Assembly: GCA_964499445.1 (NCBI GenBank)
Contig: CAZCLE010000012.1
Span: forward strand, 1 to 26,013
Source of the DNA: GCA-2688105 sp964499445
GTDB taxonomy: Bacteria > Chloroflexota > Dehalococcoidia > Dehalococcoidales > GCA-2688105
Length of the DNA: 26,013 nucleotides
Direction of reading: 5' to 3'
The position numbers and the translations under genes are program-made. Numbering within the stretch: position 1 is the first letter of the stretch; every line of letters begins with the position of its first letter. Below the pieces are notes generated by a model. It saw nothing but the letters and a program-made list of their open reading frames with translations, was not told the origin of the DNA and did not search any database. This document shows positions 1-7,934 of the stretch, piece by piece.

Positions 1-1152
1 AACCAGTAGCTCAAAGGAGGCTTCGGCATTCTCATACTGGAAGCCACGACTCTCCAGCAACTTAACCTGCTCCAGCAGTTTCTGTGCCTCCCTACCTTTT
101 AGAGGTAAATCTAAGCCTAATTCTCTTGCCTTGTAAATGATATTTTCCTTTCCTGATAGCTCAGATACCAGCACCCTGGGGAGATTACCCACTTGAGCCG
201 GGTCTATATGCTGATAACTTTCCGCCCACTTCTTTAAGCCGGAAACATGAAGCCCGCCCTTATGACTAAAGGCGCTGGAACCGACATAGGGTGAGAAGGC
301 ATCAGGAATAAGGTTAGCCGCTTCTGATACATAGTGTGATACCTCAGTTAATTTAGCTAACTGCTCATCAGTAACGCAATCAATATCCATTTTGAGCTTC
401 AAATCCGGGATAACCGAGCAGAGGTTAGCATTGCCACAGCGTTCACCATAGCCATTGATTGTCCCCTGAACCTGAATAGCCCCGGCTTGAACTGCCGCCA
501 GGGTATTAGCTACCGCCAGTTCACCATCATTGTGAGCATGAATGCCTAATGGCACAGGTGTTAGCCCCTTAGCCTCCTCAATGGCAGCCGTTATCTCATC
601 AGGCAATGTGCCCCCATTAGTATCGCAGAGCACCAGGCAATCAGCTCCAGCTTCGGCAGCTACCTCCAAAACACGCAGGGGATAACTAGAATCAGCCTTA
701 AAGCCATCAAAGAAGTGCTCAGCATCAAAGAAAACGGTAAGCCCTTTTGCCTTGAGATAGCCTATGGAGTCGGCAATCATGCTAAGGTTTTCCTCCAGGG
801 TGGTTTCTAATACCTGGGTAACCTGTAACTCCGAGCCTTTGCCAACAATAGTAACTACCTTCACTCCGGCATCAGCCAGAGCCAGAAGGTTGGCATCGGT
901 TTCAGCTTTAGTTTTGGGTCGTCTGGTGCTACCAAAAGCCACCAATTTGGCGTGGGAGAGGGTCAGTTTCCGAGCCTTGTTAAAGAACTCAATATCCTTG
1001 GGATTAGACCCGGGCCAGCCACCTTCGATAAAATGGATGCCCAGTTCATCAAGTTTCTGAGTAATCTGGAGCTTGTCAACCACGGAGAAGGAGATACCTT
1101 CTCCCTGTGCCCCATCCCGAAGCGTAGTATCATAAAGCTGGACTTGAAGCAA
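1..1152 (-). CDS. cimA: (R)-citramalate synthase, 5' part of gene (C-terminus beyond window)
   Basis: This gene encodes the N-terminal 384 residues of a DRE-TIM metallolyase that condenses acetyl-CoA with pyruvate to citramalate, the entry to threonine-independent isoleucine synthesis. The frame is open to the window edge, so the C-terminal regulatory domain is not visible. Near the N-terminus it reads LYDTTLRDGAQGEGISFS and then EGGWPGSNPKD, wording typical of the citramalate synthase (TIGR00977-type) branch rather than LeuA. Further motifs are HAHNDGELAVANT, INGYGERCGNANL and SHKGGLHVSG. The start is TTG at 1152-1150, with GGAGG seven bases upstream and only three bases after the leuB stop, so it is translated as the last visible gene of the ilv-leu operon. 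LeuB, LeuC and LeuD can also process citramalate-derived intermediates, which fits its place here. A homocitrate synthase-like role is a weaker alternative. Confidence 0.93.
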   Translation of the reverse strand, partial: MLQVQLYDTTLRDGAQGEGISFSVVDKLQITQKLDELGIHFIEGGWPGSNPKDIEFFNKARKLTLSHAKLVAFGSTRRPKTKAETDANLLALADAGVKVVTIVGKGSELQVTQVLETTLEENLSMIADSIGYLKAKGLTVFFDAEHFFDGFKADSSYPLRVLEVAAEAGADCLVLCDTNGGTLPDEITAAIEEAKGLTPVPLGIHAHNDGELAVANTLAAVQAGAIQVQGTINGYGERCGNANLCSVIPDLKLKMDIDCVTDEQLAKLTEVSHYVSEAANLIPDAFSPYVGSSAFSHKGGLHVSGLKKWAESYQHIDPAQVGNLPRVLVSELSGKENIIYKARELGLDLPLKGREAQKLLEQVKLLESRGFQYENAEASFELLV

Positions 1153-1155
1153 TTT

Positions 1156-2250
1156 CTAGCCTCCTACCTTGCCGGCAATCAAATCCCCCATCTCCCTCGT
1201 CCCCACCTTCGTTTTGCCTTCGTCCATTATATCATAGGTACGATAGTCCTCTTGTAATACCTCGTCAACCGCCGCCTCAATCCTTTGTGCTTCCGGTATT
1301 AAGCCGAAGGAATAGCGCAACATCATAGCTACACTGAGAATTATAGCAATAGGATTAGCCATATTCAGCCCCGCCCGGCGAGGAGCACTGCCATGAATCG
1401 GTTCATACATACCGAATATGTTGCCTCCCTCCCGTGGCACCCCAGCCAGACTGGCTGAGGGCAGCATCCCCATAGACCCAGCCAGCATTGATGCCTCATC
1501 GGTAAGGATATCACCAAACATATTCTCGGTAACGACAACATCAAAGTATGCCGGGTTCTGGATTAGCCGCATAGCGCAGGCGTCAACCAGCATGTGCTCC
1601 AGTTCCACATCGGGATACCCTTTAGCTACTTCTATAGCCACCTGCCGCCACAGCCGTGACGACTGCAGCACGTTAGCTTTATCCACTGAGACCAGCTTTT
1701 TACGCCGACTTCTTGCCAGCTCAAAGCCGACTCTAACAATACGCTCAATCTCCTGTTCCGAGTAGGTCATCGAGTCGGTAGCCCGCCGACCACGAGATGT
1801 CTGCCACTGCCTTTTAGGTCGGGCAAAATAGAGACCACCGGTAAGCTCACGGACAAATATAAAATCCACCCCCTCAATAACCGCTGGCTTCAGATTGGTG
1901 GAATCGGTAAGCACGGGAGAGACTTTAACCGGGCGCAGATTGGCAAACAGCCCCAGTCCCTTCCTCAGTGCCAGGAGGCCGTCTTCAGGATGAACCTTAG
2001 CTTTGGGGTCGTCCCACTTGGGACCACCCACCGCCCCCAGCAGCACGGCATCACTGCTTTGGCACATTTTCAGGGTGTCCTCAGGTAAGGCTGTCCCCGT
2101 CTCATCAATAGCCACCCCACCCACCAGCCCGTAGCGCAGGTTGAAATCGTGCCCGAACCCCTTGCCTGCTGCCAGCAATACCTTGATTGCTTCAGTAGTA
2201 ACCTCGGGACCAACACCATCGCCGGGTAAAACCGTCAGGTTAAATTGCAC
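1156..2250 (-). CDS. leuB: 3-isopropylmalate dehydrogenase
   Basis: LeuB oxidatively decarboxylates 3-isopropylmalate to 2-oxoisocaproate with NAD+, in the cytoplasm. In the citramalate route it acts on the methylmalate analogue. The 364-residue length is normal. Visible motifs are PGDGVGPEV at the N-terminus, LLGAVGGPKWDDP, the substrate-binding RELTGGLYFARPK, the metal-site segment TENMFGDILTDEASMLAGS and the nucleotide-binding EPIHGSAPRRAGLNMANP. In that last segment RRAGLN replaces the more usual D-I-A-G-K/Q, a small deviation. The start is GTG at 2250-2248, directly after the leuD TAA stop. GGAGG inside the end of leuD, six bases before GTG, supports coupled translation. It precedes cimA by three bases. 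Confidence 0.97.
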   Translation of the reverse strand: MQFNLTVLPGDGVGPEVTTEAIKVLLAAGKGFGHDFNLRYGLVGGVAIDETGTALPEDTLKMCQSSDAVLLGAVGGPKWDDPKAKVHPEDGLLALRKGLGLFANLRPVKVSPVLTDSTNLKPAVIEGVDFIFVRELTGGLYFARPKRQWQTSRGRRATDSMTYSEQEIERIVRVGFELARSRRKKLVSVDKANVLQSSRLWRQVAIEVAKGYPDVELEHMLVDACAMRLIQNPAYFDVVVTENMFGDILTDEASMLAGSMGMLPSASLAGVPREGGNIFGMYEPIHGSAPRRAGLNMANPIAIILSVAMMLRYSFGLIPEAQRIEAAVDEVLQEDYRTYDIMDEGKTKVGTREMGDLIAGKVGG

Positions 2251-2757
2251 TTAGAGCCTCCTGTCAGCCAGTCTCTGCTTGGTATATTCAATAAGCCCGC
2301 CAGCAGAAATAAGCTCAGCCATAAAATCGGGGTAGGGATTGGCAGTGAAAGCCATACCATTGGTCAGATTTTTTATCTTGCCGCGGGACAAGTCGACCTC
2401 CAGAATATCGCCGGCTTCGGTATTGTCCACTGCCTCAACACACTCAAGCACGGGCAAGCCGATATTTATGGCATTGCGGAAAAAGATACGGGCGAAGCTC
2501 CTGGCTATTACGCAAGATATACCACAGGCTTTAATCGCCAGCGGGGCATGCTCCCGTGATGAGCCACAGCCAAAGTTAGTGGTTGCCATGATTATATCTC
2601 CCGGCTGCACTTTAGACACAAACTCCTGGTCTATATCCTCCATGCAGTGCTTGGCCAGCTCCACCGGGTCAGACACATTCAGATACCGCGCCGGTATAAT
2701 GACATCGGTATCAACATTAGCTCCGTATTTGTGAACTTTACCTTTCAGTAGTGTCAT
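2251..2757 (-). CDS. leuD: 3-isopropylmalate dehydratase small subunit
   Basis: LeuD is the small, swivel-domain subunit of isopropylmalate isomerase. With LeuC it interconverts 2- and 3-isopropylmalate and probably also the citramalate/methylmalate pair. The 168 residues match the short archaeal/Chloroflexota-type family. Motifs are KYGANVDTDVIIPARYLN near the N-terminus and FGCGSSREHAP in the middle, the latter forming part of the substrate site. The start is ATG at 2757, with GAGGGAATTATC immediately before it. The 3' tail of a palindromic repeat (2766-2862) lies just upstream and leads into this ribosome-binding region. Unusually for a LeuC/LeuD pair, leuC lies about 800 bases upstream, with another gene and remnants between. 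An upstream copy of the leuD 5' end is annotated separately. Confidence 0.96.
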   Translation of the reverse strand: MTLLKGKVHKYGANVDTDVIIPARYLNVSDPVELAKHCMEDIDQEFVSKVQPGDIIMATTNFGCGSSREHAPLAIKACGISCVIARSFARIFFRNAINIGLPVLECVEAVDNTEAGDILEVDLSRGKIKNLTNGMAFTANPYPDFMAELISAGGLIEYTKQRLADRRL

Positions 2758-2765
2758 GATAATTC

Positions 2766-2862
2766 CCTCTTGCTTACCAACCCCTCACCCTTTATCCCTC
2801 TCCCCTTCATAAGGGGAGAGGGAAGAGAATTTCTTAAAGGGGCTTCGCCCCTTTTAATCCCC
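2766..2862 (-). repeat. Two-hairpin palindromic repeat, copy A (upstream of leuD)
   Basis: On the minus strand this reads as a first hairpin (AAAGGGGC-GAA-GCCCCTTT, 2836-2854), a spacer, a second 12-bp perfect hairpin with arms 2796-2807 and 2811-2822, and a tail GATAAAGGGTGAGGGG close to the leuD start. The same architecture occurs at 18311-18371, 20498-20672 and 22529-22618. It is a short dispersed palindromic element without coding capacity. Whether it is mobile (REP- or MITE-like) cannot be decided here. Confidence 0.8.
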
Positions 2863-2896
2863 TTGCCCCGTATTTATGAACTGCGCCTTTTAGCAT
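2834..2896 (-). pseudogene. Duplicated 5' fragment of leuD, cut off by palindromic repeat
   Basis: A 20-codon frame with its own ribosome-binding site (AGGAG, nine bases before ATG at 2896) begins MLKGAVHKYGA. The adjacent intact LeuD begins MTLLKGKVHKYGA, so nearly all of the first dozen positions match. After the shared segment the frame runs directly into the palindromic repeat and stops at 2834-2836. The simplest reading is a remnant of a second leuD, or of the original leuD start, disrupted when the repeat and neighbouring DNA entered. It is unlikely to give a functional product. Confidence 0.7.
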
Positions 2897-2949
2897 GAAT
2901 AGTTACTCCTGTACCTAATGCATATTTCCCCATCAACTTCTGCGTAATA

Positions 2950-3411
2950 CTAACTACATAGGCCTTGCACGATATTGAAGATGAGCAGTCCGGTTAGGCA
3001 GACAAACACGAGCAGCACAGTGGAAGCAAGCCAGTTGCCCGCTCTTTGTCTTTCGATCCAATTTCGAGGATTCATTCCATCTTGGCCAGTAACTAGTCGT
3101 AGAGGTTTGAGAGACAGCTCTTGTTCTATTTCTCTCATTCTTTCAATCGTATGAAATTGGAAGAATCTGTATTTCTTCACGGCAACAAACATTGAGAAAC
3201 TCAGGATCATGCCAAAGAAAAGTAGGATGCTCGATGGTATCAACGCATTTCCTAGGTAACCAAAGGCTACCCCGATGATACCGCTAGCAATCAAGATAGT
3301 TACAGAAGGTACCTGCCATACGTGCCTATCGAACGCACGATAATTCTCAACGCACTGTTGATATTGAATTCCCAGAGCCTGCGTATTATTTGAATCTTGC
3401 GTCAAAATCAC
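2950..3411 (-). CDS. Small membrane protein of unknown function
   Basis: I do not recognise a family for this 153-residue protein. The sequence shows an N-terminal soluble stretch of about 33 residues, two closely spaced hydrophobic segments (about 34-54 and 57-78), a charged middle with a likely amphipathic helix (residues 80-125, including IERMREIEQEL), and a third hydrophobic segment (about 126-147). It is therefore probably an inner-membrane protein with three helices. The listed start is GTG at 3411, but TTG at 3405 lies at a better distance from the AGGGGG ribosome-binding site. It sits between leuC and leuD, flanked by a gene remnant on one side and a leuD fragment plus a palindromic repeat on the other. 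This suggests a late insertion into the operon rather than a leucine-pathway role. Confidence 0.7.
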   Translation of the reverse strand: MILTQDSNNTQALGIQYQQCVENYRAFDRHVWQVPSVTILIASGIIGVAFGYLGNALIPSSILLFFGMILSFSMFVAVKKYRFFQFHTIERMREIEQELSLKPLRLVTGQDGMNPRNWIERQRAGNWLASTVLLVFVCLTGLLIFNIVQGLCS

Positions 3412-3429
3412 CGCCCCCTTTGTTAATGC

Positions 3430-3561
3430 TTACGCTTCCACTAAACCCCTCTCAAAATCCTTTACTCTTGGTGGCTTTTTGCCTTTGCCGGGTTCAATAG
3501 TGTGCCCTTCTTCTCTCAAGTGGGTGGCTTGGGTGTTTACGCCGCCGGGGAATTTTTCATT
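3430..3561 (-). pseudogene. Remnant of an unidentified gene (C-terminal coding piece)
   Basis: A 43-codon open frame without a start codon overlaps the last bases of leuC in another frame. It contains FPGGVNTQATHLREEGH followed by a basic stretch with EPGKGKKPPRVKDFE. The composition looks like genuine protein, possibly a short DNA-binding winged-helix tail, but I cannot name the family. No in-frame ATG, GTG or TTG exists before the conserved-looking part. The ATG that overlaps the leuC stop (ATGA) opens a different frame and ends after seven codons. It is read as the decayed end of a gene brought in with the insertion between leuC and leuD. Confidence 0.45.
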
Positions 3562-4810
3562 TTATCTCCTCCGGGCCGACAATCCTGCCCATTACAGCAC
3601 TGGCAGCGGCGACGGCAGGATTAGATAGGTAGACCTCTGACTTGGGACTGCCCATTCTGCCGACAAAGTTACGGTTGGTGGTGGAGATGCAGCGTTCGCC
3701 ACCAGCCAGAACCCCCATATGACCGCCCAAACAGGGACCACAGGTAGGAGTACTAACCACAGCGCCAGCTTTAATAAAAGCCTCAATTAACCCCATGCCC
3801 AAGGCATCAAGATATACCTGCTGCGACCCGGGGATAATAATGCAACGCACCTCTGGATGAATCTTTCTCCCTTTCAATATCCGGGCAGCGAGCCGTAAAT
3901 CATCAAGTCGACCGTTGGTGCAGCTACCAATTACCGCTTGGTCAATTTCTATATCCCCTACCTGGCTAACAGGTCTGGTATTAGCTGGTGAATGAGGCAG
4001 GGCCACCTGAGGCTCAATACCAGAAATATCATACTCAATAATCTGAGAGTATTCAGCATCACCATCTGGTTCATAGACGGCATAAGGACGTTTCGCTCTA
4101 GACTTTATGTAAAGTTGAGTCTTATTATCCACCCTGAAAATACCGGCTTTAGCTCCAGCTTCAATAGCCATATTAGCCATAGTAAAGCGTCCGTCCATAG
4201 ATAAGGTATCTATCGCCTCCCCAGTAAACTTGATTACCGAATACAAAGCACCATCCACACCAATGTCTCCGATAGTATGCAGGATTAAGTCCTTACCCCC
4301 CACCCATTCCCCCGGACTCCCGTGGTAAACCAGCTTAATAGAGGGCGGTACCTTCATCCAGATATCGCCGGTTGCCATCGCCGCCGCAATATCGGTCGAC
4401 CCCATGCCAGTAGCCAAAGCACCTAAAGCACCATAGGTACAGGTATGTGAATCAGCCCCGATAACAACATCTCCGGGCAGTACCAAACCTTGCTCGGGTA
4501 AAAGCACGTGCTCAATACCCATCTGCCCCACTTCAAAATAGATTACGCCTTGCTTGCGGGCAAACTCCCGCATCACCTTAGCCTGCTCCGCAGAAGCCAC
4601 ATCCTTACTGGGCACAAAGTGGTCAGGCACCATTACTACCTTTTGGGGGTCAAAAACTCTATCTACCCCGAGGCGGTGAAACTCTCGGATAGCAATGGGG
4701 GCAGTAACATCATTGGCTAGAATCAGGTCTACCCTGACATTTATGAACTCGCCCGGGCTTACCTTTTTCCTGTCGGCATGAGCAGCGAGTATCTTCTCAG
4801 CTAAAGTCAC
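3557..4810 (-). CDS. leuC: 3-isopropylmalate dehydratase large subunit
   Basis: LeuC is the aconitase-family subunit that carries the [4Fe-4S] cluster of isopropylmalate isomerase and works with LeuD. The 417-residue length is that of the short LeuC class. The cluster ligands are visible as Cys297 (GSCTNGR) and Cys357/Cys360 (CGPCLGG). Other family signatures are VPDHFVPS (61-68), GADSHTCTYGALG (118-130) and the Arg-rich end near NRNFVGRMG. The start is GTG at 4810 with AGGGAG six bases upstream. Its terminal GGAGGAGATAAAATGA looks like a coupled-translation junction built for a following gene. What follows now is a gene remnant instead of leuD, evidence that the junction has been broken. Confidence 0.97.
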   Translation of the reverse strand: MTLAEKILAAHADRKKVSPGEFINVRVDLILANDVTAPIAIREFHRLGVDRVFDPQKVVMVPDHFVPSKDVASAEQAKVMREFARKQGVIYFEVGQMGIEHVLLPEQGLVLPGDVVIGADSHTCTYGALGALATGMGSTDIAAAMATGDIWMKVPPSIKLVYHGSPGEWVGGKDLILHTIGDIGVDGALYSVIKFTGEAIDTLSMDGRFTMANMAIEAGAKAGIFRVDNKTQLYIKSRAKRPYAVYEPDGDAEYSQIIEYDISGIEPQVALPHSPANTRPVSQVGDIEIDQAVIGSCTNGRLDDLRLAARILKGRKIHPEVRCIIIPGSQQVYLDALGMGLIEAFIKAGAVVSTPTCGPCLGGHMGVLAGGERCISTTNRNFVGRMGSPKSEVYLSNPAVAAASAVMGRIVGPEEIK

Positions 4811-4861
4811 TATAGCTCCCTTTCTTCAGGATGATTAAGAAAACAGGCTTAAAACAGACTC

Positions 4862-5260
4862 TCATCGAATAGGATGAGGGAGGAATAATACAATCACTAT
4901 GATGGCTGCGGTAACGGCGGAGACCAGGTATAGGCCAGCACCGGCAGCGAGACCTATGCCAGCTACTGCCCATATAGTAGCGGCTGTAGTCAGTCCGGCA
5001 ACAATGCCTTCCCCACCGCGTATGATAGCCCCGGCACCGAGGAAGCCAATCCCAGCCACTACCCCAGCCGCCACCCGGGCGGCATCTGCGGCGCCAAATC
5101 CGTAAATAGAAGTTACAGTAAATATGGCGGCACCAACGCAGATAAGGATGTGGGTTCTAAGTCCGGCTGGTTTACCCGCTCTCTCCCGCTGGTAGCCAAT
5201 AATAGCTCCTAGGGCAGTCGCTAACAGGAGACGAAGAACCATTTCTAGCTCGATTGACAT
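4862..5260 (-). CDS. MgtC/SapB-family inner membrane protein
   Basis: This 132-residue protein has the MgtC N-terminal membrane domain. It shows the signature GAIIGYQRERAGKPAGLRTH (residues 18-37), then RVAAGVVAGIGFLGAGAIIR (62-81) and GLTTAATIWAVAGIGLAAG (89-107), with about four or five hydrophobic helices. There is no C-terminal cytoplasmic ACT-like domain as in Salmonella MgtC, so it is the short membrane-only form. MgtC relatives are linked to Mg2+ limitation and to control of membrane ATPases, but the role of short versions is largely unknown. The start is ATG at 5260, 21 bases after leuA and 51 bases before leuC, so it is co-transcribed with the leucine genes. Its job there is unexplained. 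Confidence 0.9.
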   Translation of the reverse strand: MSIELEMVLRLLLATALGAIIGYQRERAGKPAGLRTHILICVGAAIFTVTSIYGFGAADAARVAAGVVAGIGFLGAGAIIRGGEGIVAGLTTAATIWAVAGIGLAAGAGLYLVSAVTAAIIVIVLFLPHPIR

Positions 5261-5281
5261 CTCAGTACCTAGTTAAAAAAC

Positions 5282-6802
5282 CTACCCGGCCGCTTTTTTA
5301 GCCGATAGTAACCGGTTAAGGGCATTGGTATAAGCCTTGGCGCTGGCAACAATAATGTCAGTATCGGCACCCCGCCCGGTGTAGGTTACGCCATCGCTCT
5401 CAATCCTAATCAGCACTTCACCGATAGCATCAATACCTTCAGTTACCGATTTAACACTAAATTCGGTAAGCTCATTGGGAACCCTGATGAGGCGGTTAAT
5501 AGCCTTACACACGGCATCCACCGGACCGGTGCCCAGGGCAGCATCAGCCAGAACCTGACCATCAGGAGCAATAAGCCTGACAGCAGCCGTGGGGATACCC
5601 CTATCTCCACAGGATACCTGAATGCGGTCAAGGTGATAGGTTTCAGACACCGTGCGTTGCTCCTCAGCAATAAGGGACTCAATATCTCTATCAGCAACTA
5701 TCTTCTTTTTATCAGCTAGCTCCTTAAATAATGAGAAGACCCGGTTAAACTCGTTGTCGGATAGGCTATAGCCTAACTCCGCCAGCCTTTCCTTAAAAGC
5801 ATGGCGTCCGCTAAGCTTACCCAGCACCAAGCTGCTGGCCGGTATGCCTACTGTTCTGGGGTCCATTATTTCATAGGTTATCGGCATCTTGATTACGCCA
5901 TCCTGGTGAATCCCTGACTCATGGGCAAAAGCGTTGGCGCCAACAATTGCCTTATTCGGTTGAACTGGAAAACCGGTTAGCTCGCTTACCAATCGACTCG
6001 TCTTATAGATTTGAGTGGTGTCAATATTGGTAGTCAGGTTAAAGAAGTCGTGGCGGGTTTTAATAGCCATTACAATCTCCTCGAGCGAGGCGTTACCCGC
6101 CCTTTCTCCAATACCATTAATGGTGCACTCCACCTGCCTGGCTCCCCGCCTGAGTGATTCCAGGCTATTAGCCACGGCTAAACCCAGGTCATTATGACAA
6201 TGAACACTAATTACAGCCTGATTAATATTGGGCACATTCTGGCAAATTCCCTCTATTAACCTGCCAAACTCGCCGGGTATAGCATAACCTACGGTATCAG
6301 GGATATTTACTGTAGTGGCTCCAGCCTCAATAACTGCTTCCAGAATTTGGTAGATATATTCAGGCTCGGTTCGGCTGGCATCCATCGGTGAAAACTCGAT
6401 ATCATCAGTATATTTCTTAGCCCGGGCTACCATCTCCCGAGATATCTGCAAAACCTCCTCACGGCTCTTCTTCAGTTGATGTACTCTTTGTATATCTGAG
6501 GCTGGTAGAAACACGTGTATTCGTGGATGCTCAGCTTCTTCAATTGCCCCCCACGCCCTATCTATGTCATCAGGGTGAGCTCTGGCTAGAGCACAGATTA
6601 CCGGGGTGCGAACCTCTTGGGCAATAAGCCTTACTGCCTCAAAATCACCGGGGGAGCTGATGGGAAAGCCAGCCTCAATGATATCTACACCAAGCTTCTC
6701 CAGTTGCTTGGCTATCCCCAGTTTCTCCTTGGCATTCAGCATCCCCCCCGCCGCCTGCTCCCCATCCCGCAAGGTAGTATCAAAGATTATTACCCGTTCC
6801 AT
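5282..6802 (-). CDS. leuA: 2-isopropylmalate synthase
   Basis: LeuA condenses acetyl-CoA with 2-oxoisovalerate, the committed step to leucine. With the start at ATG 6802 the protein has 506 residues and begins MERVIIFDTTLRDGEQ, the usual family N-terminus. GAGGT lies five bases upstream of this ATG. A longer frame reaching 6853 would overlap ilvC and add residues unlike the family, so it was rejected. Catalytic and metal-site motifs are TTLRDGEQ (9-16), HCHNDLG (201-207) and HESGIHQDG (294-302). The region from about residue 390 to the end is the LeuA dimerisation/allosteric domain, ending in ADTDIIVASAKAYTNALN, so leucine feedback control is likely. The gene follows ilvC by 35 bases. Confidence 0.96.
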   Translation of the reverse strand: MERVIIFDTTLRDGEQAAGGMLNAKEKLGIAKQLEKLGVDIIEAGFPISSPGDFEAVRLIAQEVRTPVICALARAHPDDIDRAWGAIEEAEHPRIHVFLPASDIQRVHQLKKSREEVLQISREMVARAKKYTDDIEFSPMDASRTEPEYIYQILEAVIEAGATTVNIPDTVGYAIPGEFGRLIEGICQNVPNINQAVISVHCHNDLGLAVANSLESLRRGARQVECTINGIGERAGNASLEEIVMAIKTRHDFFNLTTNIDTTQIYKTSRLVSELTGFPVQPNKAIVGANAFAHESGIHQDGVIKMPITYEIMDPRTVGIPASSLVLGKLSGRHAFKERLAELGYSLSDNEFNRVFSLFKELADKKKIVADRDIESLIAEEQRTVSETYHLDRIQVSCGDRGIPTAAVRLIAPDGQVLADAALGTGPVDAVCKAINRLIRVPNELTEFSVKSVTEGIDAIGEVLIRIESDGVTYTGRGADTDIIVASAKAYTNALNRLLSAKKAAG

Positions 6803-6837
6803 ACTTACCTCAACCTTTGATAAATACAAACTCTTCT

Positions 6838-7830
6838 TTACTTCTTCAGCCACGGCATCATCTGGCGTAGCTCCCTGCCCACAATCTCTACGAGGTGTTC
6901 CTCATCCATACGCTTTAAGGCATTATAGACCGGGCGACCGGCCTGGTTTTCCAGAATCCATTCCTTGGCAAAGGTGCCATCCTGAATCTCCGCCAGGATT
7001 TGTTCCATCTCATCCCTGACCATGTCATCAATAACCCGTGGTCCCCGGGTATAATCACCATACTCGGCGGTATCACTAACCGAGTAGCGCATATGGCTTA
7101 AGCCACCCTGATATATAAGGTCAACGATAAGCTTAACCTCGTGACAGCACTCAAAATAGGCTATCTCTGGCTGGTAGCCAGCATTAACCAGTGTCTCAAA
7201 TGCAGTCTTTATTAAGGCGGAAACCCCGCCACACAGCACCGTCTGCTCACCGAAGAGGTCAGTCTCGGTCTCTTCGGCAAAGGTAGTCTCAATAACGCCG
7301 GCCCGACTACAACCGATACCCTTGGCATAGGCAAGGGCTATATCCCTGGCTCTGCCTGAAGCGTCCTGATGGACTGCCATTACTGCTGGAGGGCCTATAC
7401 CCTCGGTATAAAGTTGCCTCAACATATGCCCCGGGCATTTGGGGGCTATCATAGTAACATCAATATCAGGTGGCGGGATGATTTGCCCATAATGAATGTT
7501 GAAACCGTGAGCAAACATCAACATCTTACCTGGAGCTAATCCCTTTTCAATTGACCCGCAATAGATGTCCCGGTGCAGGTTATCAGGAGCCAGCATTACC
7601 ATAATATCGGCTTCCTTTGCCACCTCAGCCGCCGTTAGTACCTTGAAGCCAGCCTCCTTAGCCTTCTGCCAGCCGGGGCTTCCCTCAGCCTCAGCCACTA
7701 TCACCTGGCAACCGCTATCCCTGAGGTTCTGAGCGTGGGCATGCCCTTGACTTCCATAGCCGATAATGCCAACTACCTTTCCCTCAAGTAGAGCTAGGTC
7801 AGCATCTTTATCATAGTATATCTTAGCCAT
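6838..7830 (-). CDS. ilvC: Ketol-acid reductoisomerase (class I), probably NADH-preferring
   Basis: IlvC isomerises and reduces acetolactate or acetohydroxybutyrate to the dihydroxy acid. The 330 residues fit the short class I enzyme: an N-terminal Rossmann domain with GYGSQGHAHAQNLRDSG (24-40) and a knotted C-terminal domain with the two Mg2+-binding segments FAEETETDLFGEQ and ECCHEVKLIVDL. The loop after beta-strand 2 reads VAEAEGSPGW (45-54). Common NADPH-type enzymes have an Arg and a Ser there to hold the 2'-phosphate (GLR...S-W pattern). Here those positions are Ala and Gly and an acidic residue is present, which suggests NADH preference; this is inference. The start is ATG at 7830 with AAGGAG nine bases upstream. 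The gene lies between ilvN and leuA. Confidence 0.97.
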   Translation of the reverse strand: MAKIYYDKDADLALLEGKVVGIIGYGSQGHAHAQNLRDSGCQVIVAEAEGSPGWQKAKEAGFKVLTAAEVAKEADIMVMLAPDNLHRDIYCGSIEKGLAPGKMLMFAHGFNIHYGQIIPPPDIDVTMIAPKCPGHMLRQLYTEGIGPPAVMAVHQDASGRARDIALAYAKGIGCSRAGVIETTFAEETETDLFGEQTVLCGGVSALIKTAFETLVNAGYQPEIAYFECCHEVKLIVDLIYQGGLSHMRYSVSDTAEYGDYTRGPRVIDDMVRDEMEQILAEIQDGTFAKEWILENQAGRPVYNALKRMDEEHLVEIVGRELRQMMPWLKK

Positions 7831-7934
7831 AAGTTATCATCTCCTTATATATTATTAGACGCTTTATAGAGGGAGGGGAATCATATCATTTTTAAAGAGG
7901 TTTTCTCCCTTAAAACTTCCCTTGAATAAATGAC

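Noticed and set aside
3592..3786. Hydrophobic minus-strand frame within leuC
   Set aside because: It lies in another frame of a clearly conserved gene and follows its codon pattern.
6803..6853. 17-residue upstream extension of leuA overlapping ilvC
   Set aside because: The internal ATG at 6802 has a ribosome-binding site and matches the family N-terminus; the extension does not.
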